From the NCBI GenBank assembly GCA_000961805.1, contig LADV01000252.1:1-39484 (forward strand): DNA of 39,484 bases, written 5' to 3'. Each line of letters begins with the position of its first letter. Position 1 is the first letter of the stretch. The DNA is from Peptococcaceae bacterium BRH_c23 (GTDB taxonomy: Bacteria; Bacillota_B; Desulfitobacteriia; Desulfitobacteriales; Desulfitobacteriaceae). A program made the position numbers and the translations under genes. Positions 34,339 to 39,484 of this stretch are shown here, one piece after another. The notes under the pieces were generated by a model, which saw nothing but the letters and a program-made list of their open reading frames with translations, searched no databases and was not told the DNA's origin.

Positions 34339-34431
34339 CCCGACCAAAAGGGGGATGTATTATTTAGTGCAAGTGGAATGAGTGATGGTGGGCTAAATCC
34401 ATTGATTTAATTTCAATGCGCTTAAGTAAGA

Positions 34432-34461
34432 AGGGGGAACTTATATTCCCTAATTCCCCCT
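34432..34461. terminator. Hairpin between convergent small genes
   Basis: AGGGGGAA (34432-34439) pairs with TTCCCCCT (34454-34461) across a 14-nt loop. It lies between the Cys-rich gene and the 49-aa minus-strand gene. T runs are poor on both sides. Confidence 0.5.
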
Positions 34462-34483
34462 ATTAGTTATTTGAGAACTAATC

Positions 34484-34633
34484 TTAGCTTCGTTGTTTTT
34501 GCTTCTTATTATTTCCCCCTAATCTTTCAATTTTAGGTTCATTAGCCTGATTTTTTAATTGTTCAAAATGTTCGTCCATCTCTGGATATTTATTAGCTAA
34601 AACTTCTCTTCTTGTCTGATCTTGATTACTCAA
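34484..34633 (-). CDS. Small hypothetical protein, 49 aa
   Basis: A hydrophilic, basic-ended peptide (MSNQDQTRREVLANKYPEMD... ending GGNNKKQKQRS), not recognised. An in-frame ATG at 34723 would give 79 aa but has no ribosome site; the TTG at 34633 has a near-perfect GAGGAGG 8 bp upstream and is preferred. It lies between the Cys-rich gene and the acetyltransferase gene, on the opposite strand from both. Confidence 0.5.
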   Translation of the reverse strand: MSNQDQTRREVLANKYPEMDEHFEQLKNQANEPKIERLGGNNKKQKQRS

Positions 34634-34785
34634 AAAGAACGCCTCCTCATTATTAAACTTATTACTCTGATAGTATTTCCTGAATTGTAGGTTACAATCC
34701 AATAATGTTTGATGATATTCCATAATTGGGATAAAGTATATTTGAAATTGATATAAGCAGTTATACGAGGGAGGAGAGAAATCCT

Positions 34786-35322
34786 ATGAAAACCATTCCT
34801 TTGAAAAACGGACAAACGGTGCTAATAAAAGAAGCCGGCAAAGGAGACGCTCCCGAGCTCGTTATCTACTTACAGATGATCGGTGCTCAATCGGATTTCC
34901 TAACCTTTGGACCTGGTGAACTTGAGGTATCGGTAAGCGAAGAGGAAGTTTTCCTCGAAGAAAGTCGCATCACCAAAAACAGAATTATGCTCCTCGCCTT
35001 AGTTGGAGATAAGGTAATTGGCTGTTTAAACTTTACTGGTGGAATCCGGGCCCGGATACAACATACGGGCGAATTCGGAGTTTCAGTACTTAAGAATTAC
35101 TGGGACCAAGGAATTGGAACCGTTTTGGTTCAAGAATTGATTCAGTGGGCAAAGGACTCAAACAAAGTTCGCAAACTTAATCTTCGAGTTCGAAGTGACA
35201 ATGATAGAGCGATTCGTGTCTACGAGAAAATTGGCTTCATTCAAGAGGGGTTGATTACAAGGGAGTTCTTTATTTCAGGGCAGTTTTTTGATTGTATCTA
35301 TATGGGTCTTACCATTGATTAG
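34786..35322 (+). CDS. GNAT family N-acetyltransferase
   Basis: A 178-aa acetyltransferase with the GNAT acetyl-CoA core: GEFGVSVLKNYWDQGIGTVLVQELIQWA (motif A with the QGIGT pyrophosphate loop) and LRVRSDNDRAIRVYEKIGFIQEG (motif B). It most resembles RimI/RimL-like and PhnO-like small-substrate or protein acetylases; the substrate cannot be assigned. GAGGGAGGAG lies about 8 bp before the ATG. It appears monocistronic. Confidence 0.88.
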   Translation: MKTIPLKNGQTVLIKEAGKGDAPELVIYLQMIGAQSDFLTFGPGELEVSVSEEEVFLEESRITKNRIMLLALVGDKVIGCLNFTGGIRARIQHTGEFGVSVLKNYWDQGIGTVLVQELIQWAKDSNKVRKLNLRVRSDNDRAIRVYEKIGFIQEGLITREFFISGQFFDCIYMGLTID

Positions 35323-35452
35323 AAGGAGGGTTGTATCAGTCAATTTACTTTCCCGCACTCGCAATTAACAAAATTGTAAAAAAATTAAAACTAGTCGGAA
35401 GAGTTAGACTTTGAGAAAGTGAGAACAATCACTATCTTTTTAAATTTCAGTC

Positions 35453-35461
35453 TGTTATAAT
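35453..35461 (+). promoter_or_regulatory. Extended -10 promoter for the 53-aa peptide
   Basis: TG-T-TATAAT (TATAAT at 35456-35461), 52 bp before the ATG; no good -35 box. An inverted repeat AGTGA/TCACT (about 35418-35433) lies just upstream. Confidence 0.45.
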
Positions 35462-35513
35462 AAAAGCAAGTAATTCACATCGATAATTTTAAGTTGTGAA
35501 GGGAGAAAAAACG

Positions 35514-35675
35514 ATGGCTGTAACAATATTTACTTGGTTTTTAATAGTACTGATGGTTCTATTAGCAATTGCAAGTGTTAAATTCATAATTAGTTCTTGT
35601 TATCAAGTTTATAAGAAATTCCACAGAATCTCCGAAGAAAAACGAGGATCTTTGAACAAATCAATTCAAGTATAG
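35514..35675 (+). CDS. Single-pass membrane peptide, 53 aa
   Basis: Residues 3-28 form one strongly hydrophobic helix (TIFTWFLIVLMVLLAIASV), followed by a basic cytoplasmic-type tail (YKKFHRISEEKRGSLNK). Not recognised. GAAGGGAG lies about 8 bp before the ATG, a promoter is upstream and a terminator downstream, so it looks like an independent small gene. It could be a regulator of a membrane protein, but nothing proves that. Confidence 0.6.
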   Translation: MAVTIFTWFLIVLMVLLAIASVKFIISSCYQVYKKFHRISEEKRGSLNKSIQV

Positions 35676-35713
35676 TTAGATCGATAAAAAATGTCTATCT
35701 ACAAAAGACAGAA

Positions 35714-35749
35714 AGCACCTCTTTTCGATTAGAAAAGGGGTGCTATTTT
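35714..35749 (+). terminator. Rho-independent terminator
   Basis: A 13-bp stem (35714-35726 with 35732-35744, one G-T pair), 5-nt loop, then ATTTT. It closes the 53-aa peptide gene. Confidence 0.8.
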
Positions 35750-35797
35750 CACATTCTGTGACCAAAATAAATGATTATATAAAAAAATGTCGTCTTT

Positions 35798-35835
35798 TTG
35801 ACAAAAATCAGTAAGCTCGTGCTACACTAAGTGTA
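35798..35835 (+). promoter_or_regulatory. Candidate promoter and palindromic operator of the two-component operon
   Basis: TTGACA (35798-35803) matches the -35 consensus; TACACT (35823-35828) follows after a long 19-bp spacer. The -10 box is one arm of the perfect palindrome TACACTAAGTGTA (35823-35835). The long spacer and overlapping palindrome suggest regulated rather than constitutive expression. Confidence 0.45.
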
Positions 35836-35887
35836 AAGACATAGTTATTAGATCTGAGGAAGAAAAAACACGGATGGGGGCCGACTG

Positions 35888-38023
35888 TTGAAAAAAAGTT
35901 TAATTCCATGGTGGATGCGCCTTAAAATTCATTTTCTTATATTTGGAGTCACCATGTCCATTCTTCCTCTGTTCCTTCTTGGTAATTTAGGTTTTACATC
36001 TGTACGACAAAATCTACAAAAGGGTATTTACGAACAAGACTTTGCGCAGGTAACAGTAATCGCCAATGAAATACGAAACTTCGTCAGAAATGTTGAGATC
36101 AGTTTAACCCCTACGAAGGTAACGAGTGCCTACGCTCTCATAGGGAAAGACGAAACATCACGTCAGATAATTTTAGAAATACTTTTGCACCAAGAGTCTT
36201 TTATCGAAGAAATTAAGATAACTGATGAAAATTTTATCATCATCGATCAGATCACTCGTCAAGAGGGAATTCACCCTTCTACGTCAGCAACCAAAATTGA
36301 AAATCCGATATCCACGGAAAAATTATCAGCTATTAGTGAAGTGTTCTTCTCGAGTGATGGTCGCCCGGAGATCTATTTGACTGTAGCGGTTCAAGACCCC
36401 TTGACTAAAGCTCGAATCGGATATTTGCAAGCTAAAGTTGACTTGAATGGGATCATCAGCCGATATGTTAATATGCAGTTGGGTGAGGGAGCGTACGTAT
36501 TTATAGTTGACCAAGCCGGAAATTTAATTGGGCATACTGACTCCAATCTTGTTTTGCATCATGAGGAAATTCGTGAAGATCCTGCTGTTCAAAGTTTTCT
36601 AGAGGGAGAAGATTCCTCCCAGGGAAATGAGTATAAAAATCTGGATGGTGTTTCCGTCATAGGGGCGTTTGCTTCTATGGGCACTCCGAATTGGGCAGTA
36701 TTTATTGAACAGCCAGCCCGAGAAGCGAATAAACCAATTTTAGTTTTTGCCTATCGGCTCATGGTCATTGCCATCTTAATCATGGTCCTTGCTATGATTT
36801 TAAGTATTGCCTTTGGTTTAAAAGTAGTTCATCCCATTGAAAATCTTGAAGGTCAAGTTAGACGGATCATTTCAACGGGAGATTTAGAATCCCATATTCC
36901 AATTGAGAGTTGGGATGAAATCGGGAGGTTAGTTAGATCCTTCAATCAGTTGTTAAATTCACTAGATCAAAAAAATGAAAACCTAAAAAATGAGAAGGAG
37001 CTCTTGACCACCGTCGTTGACGGGGTTGGGGCTGGAATGGTTCTACTAAATCCTGATAAGAAGATTATTTGGTGGAATACGAAGTTCTCAGAATGGTTTG
37101 GGCATCAATTAGAGAATCTCCCGTGTGATCAAGTTGTTAATGGAGAAGAAATGGAGGGCGGTTACCACGAAAAAGGGCGTAATATATGTTCTGTTTTCGT
37201 GAACGAGGAACGCCGACATTTCCGTCAGATGCAGTATGAGCTATCACCTGATAATCCAGAAGGTGCGGCTTACCTGTTATTACTCGACGATGTTACCCAA
37301 GAGGTGGAAATGGAAGCCCGCATGATTGAGACGGATAAAATGGCTGCCATTGGACTTTTGGCCTCAGGAGTTGCTCATGAAATAAATAATCCATTGGCTA
37401 TAATTGCGGCTCATAGTGAGGATTTACTAGACCGCTTGAATGAGGAAGAACTAGGGCCAACGCAAGGGGAAATCAAGACCGGCTTTAAGACGGTCTTGGG
37501 ACAAATCGACAGATGTAAACAGATTACGGGTCGTTTACTTGGTTTTGCCCGACAGCGCATCAATGGGAGTGACCTTATCGAAATTGGTGTAGTCAGCGTG
37601 CAGACACTAGGACTTTTAGAACACAAGATTAAACACAAGAAGATTAAAGTTGAGGTCGAACTGGAAAATAGTCTATTTATCCTGGGTAATGAAAACGAGT
37701 GGCAGCAAGTGGTTCTCAATCTGATCAACAATGCTTTGGATGCCTCCTCTGAAGGAAAAATGATCGAAGTTAAAGGATGTCACGAAGGGGATAAAATTCA
37801 TTTTACGATCAAGGATTATGGGGAAGGAATTCCTCAAATCAATCTAAAGAAGGCCTTCGACCCGTTTTTTACAACGAAGTCTGTAGGGCAAGGAACCGGT
37901 TTGGGGTTGTATGTAAGTTACGGAATTGTTCAGAAGATGCAAGGCGAGATGGCTTTAGAAAGTTCGGAAGGTCAAGGAACTTGTGTGAGGATAACCTTGC
38001 CTCTCCATAAGGGAGGAGATTAA
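35888..38023 (+). CDS. Membrane sensor histidine kinase (NtrB/AtoS-like)
   Basis: A 711-aa kinase: helix 1 (about 14-33), extracytoplasmic Cache-like sensor domain (about 36-285), helix 2 (about 290-310), HAMP (about 311-363), a coiled stretch, a PAS-like domain (about 372-465), HisKA with phospho-acceptor His497 in GVAHEINNPLA, and the ATPase domain with NNALDASSEG, DYGEGIPQ and GTGLGLYVSYG. The sensor should read a small extracellular ligand such as an organic acid. The TTG start has GGGGG upstream. The partner regulator begins 6 bp after the stop, its ribosome site lying in the kinase gene. Confidence 0.93.
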   Translation: MKKSLIPWWMRLKIHFLIFGVTMSILPLFLLGNLGFTSVRQNLQKGIYEQDFAQVTVIANEIRNFVRNVEISLTPTKVTSAYALIGKDETSRQIILEILLHQESFIEEIKITDENFIIIDQITRQEGIHPSTSATKIENPISTEKLSAISEVFFSSDGRPEIYLTVAVQDPLTKARIGYLQAKVDLNGIISRYVNMQLGEGAYVFIVDQAGNLIGHTDSNLVLHHEEIREDPAVQSFLEGEDSSQGNEYKNLDGVSVIGAFASMGTPNWAVFIEQPAREANKPILVFAYRLMVIAILIMVLAMILSIAFGLKVVHPIENLEGQVRRIISTGDLESHIPIESWDEIGRLVRSFNQLLNSLDQKNENLKNEKELLTTVVDGVGAGMVLLNPDKKIIWWNTKFSEWFGHQLENLPCDQVVNGEEMEGGYHEKGRNICSVFVNEERRHFRQMQYELSPDNPEGAAYLLLLDDVTQEVEMEARMIETDKMAAIGLLASGVAHEINNPLAIIAAHSEDLLDRLNEEELGPTQGEIKTGFKTVLGQIDRCKQITGRLLGFARQRINGSDLIEIGVVSVQTLGLLEHKIKHKKIKVEVELENSLFILGNENEWQQVVLNLINNALDASSEGKMIEVKGCHEGDKIHFTIKDYGEGIPQINLKKAFDPFFTTKSVGQGTGLGLYVSYGIVQKMQGEMALESSEGQGTCVRITLPLHKGGD

Positions 38024-38028
38024 AGTAG

Positions 38029-39420
38029 ATGAAGCACAGTCACAGGATTCTAATCTTAGACGATGAGGAAGCCTTGCGTGTGATTATTGCACAGCGTTTA
38101 AAGCGTAAGGGCTATGAAATAATGGAAGCCGGCACAGCCAAAGAAGGTTTATCCCTTCTCAAAGATACTTTAATCGATGCTGTCCTGTTGGATATTAAGC
38201 TGCCGGACGGTGACGGGCTTATTCTTTTACCAAAGATTAAACAATTACAACCCGATCTCCAAGTCGTCATGTTAACTGGTAATGGTACCATCGAGTCAGC
38301 CATTGAAGCTATGAAACTTGGAGCGTATGATTACCTGACCAAACCGTGTAACTTGTCAGAACTCGAAATTACGTTACAAAAAGCCCTTGAAAAAAAGAAG
38401 TTATTGTTGGAAAATACAGGGCTCAGGCAGGTAGTGAATCGCCAAACTCGAGAACTAGTAATTATCGCCGAAAGTGCACCCATGGTTGCGCTCCTTGAGA
38501 TGACCCATAAGGTTGCTCAAACAGATGCCTCAGTCCTCATACAAGGAGAGAGCGGCGTGGGTAAGGAGTTGATTGCTCAAGCAATCCATCACTGGAGCTC
38601 ACGGGTAAACCGCCCCTGGATTCCTGTCAACGCAGGCGCTATACCAGAGACTTTAATAGAGAGTGAGCTTTTTGGACACGAAAAAGGAGCCTTTACCGGA
38701 GCCGGGTCTCAGAAAATCGGATTAGTAGAAATGGCCGATAACGGCACGCTCTTTCTCGATGAAATTGGTGAAATGCCCTTGTCTATTCAAGTAAAGCTTC
38801 TCCGGTTTTTAGAAAGCGGAGAATTCCGCCGGGTTGGAGATACCCGACTCCGACAGGTAGATGTTCGGATTGTAGCAGCAACAAATCGAGATCTTCAGCA
38901 GGAGATTAATTGCGGAAGATTTCGAGAAGATTTGTTTTACCGCTTAAACGGGTTAACCTTAATCGTCCCTCCACTACGAGAACGGCGGGAAGATATTCTT
39001 CCGCTTATAAGACAATTTCTTGAAACCCAGACCAACAAAAATTTTCTTCAAGACGAATATAGTTTATTACCAGAAACAATTGAGCAATTGCTAAATTATG
39101 ATTTTCCGGGTAATGTTCGTGAGCTCTTCCATCTCATTGAACGCGGAATAATCTTGTCTATCGGTGGAAGGATCGCACCTAAAGATATTTGGGGAAACTC
39201 AGATCAAATCCTGAAGCCATCTCACTCCTCCGGTTCAGAAGATGGATTCTTCGATATATTCCGTGGCAATCCATATCCCTCAATAGAAGATGTTGAAAAG
39301 CACTACATTTTAGCTACTCTTAAAAGAGTTAAGGGCAATAAGACACAAGCTGCAAATATATTAGGAATCAGTGTGAGGAATCTGTATCGAAAGTTACAAA
39401 GTTATGGGGTGGTTGAATAA
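38029..39420 (+). CDS. Sigma-54-dependent response regulator (NtrC/AtoC type)
   Basis: A 463-aa activator: receiver domain (about 6-118; phospho-acceptor Asp55, acidic pair D11/D12, Lys105), AAA+ domain with Walker A GESGVGKE (173-180), GAFTGA loop (220-225) that contacts sigma-54, and Walker B LFLDEIGE (241-248), and a Fis-type HTH at about 436-459. Partner of the upstream kinase. Its targets probably have GGCAC-N5-TTGC promoters; I see none in the last 60 bases. The stop overlaps the next ATG (TAATG), so the downstream gene is likely co-transcribed. Confidence 0.95.
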   Translation: MKHSHRILILDDEEALRVIIAQRLKRKGYEIMEAGTAKEGLSLLKDTLIDAVLLDIKLPDGDGLILLPKIKQLQPDLQVVMLTGNGTIESAIEAMKLGAYDYLTKPCNLSELEITLQKALEKKKLLLENTGLRQVVNRQTRELVIIAESAPMVALLEMTHKVAQTDASVLIQGESGVGKELIAQAIHHWSSRVNRPWIPVNAGAIPETLIESELFGHEKGAFTGAGSQKIGLVEMADNGTLFLDEIGEMPLSIQVKLLRFLESGEFRRVGDTRLRQVDVRIVAATNRDLQQEINCGRFREDLFYRLNGLTLIVPPLRERREDILPLIRQFLETQTNKNFLQDEYSLLPETIEQLLNYDFPGNVRELFHLIERGIILSIGGRIAPKDIWGNSDQILKPSHSSGSEDGFFDIFRGNPYPSIEDVEKHYILATLKRVKGNKTQAANILGISVRNLYRKLQSYGVVE

Positions 39421-39484
39421 TGGGCTATATATCCTCTGCAAAGAAATCAACGACTCCTTCCGGGGGCTGGTCCGACCTTTGGAA
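39420..39484 (+). CDS. Start of a coupled downstream gene (truncated by window end)
   Basis: An ATG overlapping the regulator stop opens a frame to the window edge (MGYISSAKKSTTPSGGWSDLW). No ribosome site is obvious, consistent with translational coupling. Too short to assign a product; a membrane transporter is only a guess from the hydrophilic leader ending in aromatic residues. Confidence 0.4.
   Translation, partial: MGYISSAKKSTTPSGGWSDLW

Noticed and set aside
34630..34815. 61-aa minus-strand frame upstream of the acetyltransferase
   Set aside because: It overlaps the acetyltransferase start and the 49-aa gene in another frame and lacks a ribosome site.
1..39484. tRNA or rRNA genes, prophage or integrase genes
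   Set aside because: None seen on reading through; no cloverleaf with CCA-type ends or rRNA-like conserved segments was noticed.

Overview
The window looks like a chromosomal segment of a spore-forming, anaerobic Firmicute of the Desulfosporosinus/Desulfitobacterium type (Peptococcales). This is inferred from gene content and order; no rRNA gene is present to prove it. Support comes from AT-leaning composition, strong AGGAGG-type ribosome sites with many TTG and GTG starts, a CCG-domain iron-sulfur oxidoreductase, spoVK, two sporulation-type DD-carboxypeptidases, and a gene order that follows Bacillus subtilis in blocks (miaB - ymcA-like - mutS - mutL; miaA - hfq; spoVK - hflX/ynbA - ynbB; lexA nearby).

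Layout. 1-1452: 3' part of a membrane-anchored Fe-S oxidoreductase. 1641-2789: tandem P-loop ATPase. 3008-6544: glycolytic cluster gap - pyk - DeoR-type regulator. 6757-7341: two small genes on the minus strand (an orphan and a DUF896 protein), divergent from a hotdog thioesterase (7500-7931). 7992-8108: free-standing 38-codon gene. 8277-10404: DegV protein and a DD-carboxypeptidase. 10555-22647: tRNA modification and mismatch repair cluster miaB - YlbF/RicA-like Cys-tail protein - mutS - [heptamer repeats] - hydantoinase/oxoprolinase-like - histone-deacetylase-like - mutL - RsmJ-like methyltransferase - miaA - hfq. 22803-29231: typA, spoVK, hflX, a decayed TnpB-like transposon remnant, and ynbB. 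29366-31147: lepB and ddl, converging on lexA (minus). 32119-34116: M23 peptidase and a second DD-carboxypeptidase. 34156-35675: a Cys-rich 60-aa protein, a 49-aa minus-strand gene, a GNAT acetyltransferase and a 53-aa membrane peptide. 35888-39484: a histidine kinase / sigma-54 activator pair and the first codons of a coupled downstream gene.

How it works together. Most genes are housekeeping: lower glycolysis, tRNA A37 modification (MiaA, MiaB), mismatch repair, ribosome-associated GTPases (TypA, HflX), cell wall work (Ddl, two DD-carboxypeptidases, M23 peptidase, signal peptidase) and SOS control (LexA with a recognisable operator over its own promoter).

No obvious defence island, prophage, CRISPR array or biosynthetic cluster is visible. 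The most noteworthy items are a JAMM-like metal-binding motif in the N-terminal extension of HflX; a hydantoinase/deacetylase pair inserted between mutS and mutL and translationally coupled to mutL; a 50-bp higher-order array of RGTTCGA heptamers with a complementary cluster before the next gene; the seven-cysteine tail on the RicA-like protein; and a KLG instead of KTG triad in one DD-carboxypeptidase.
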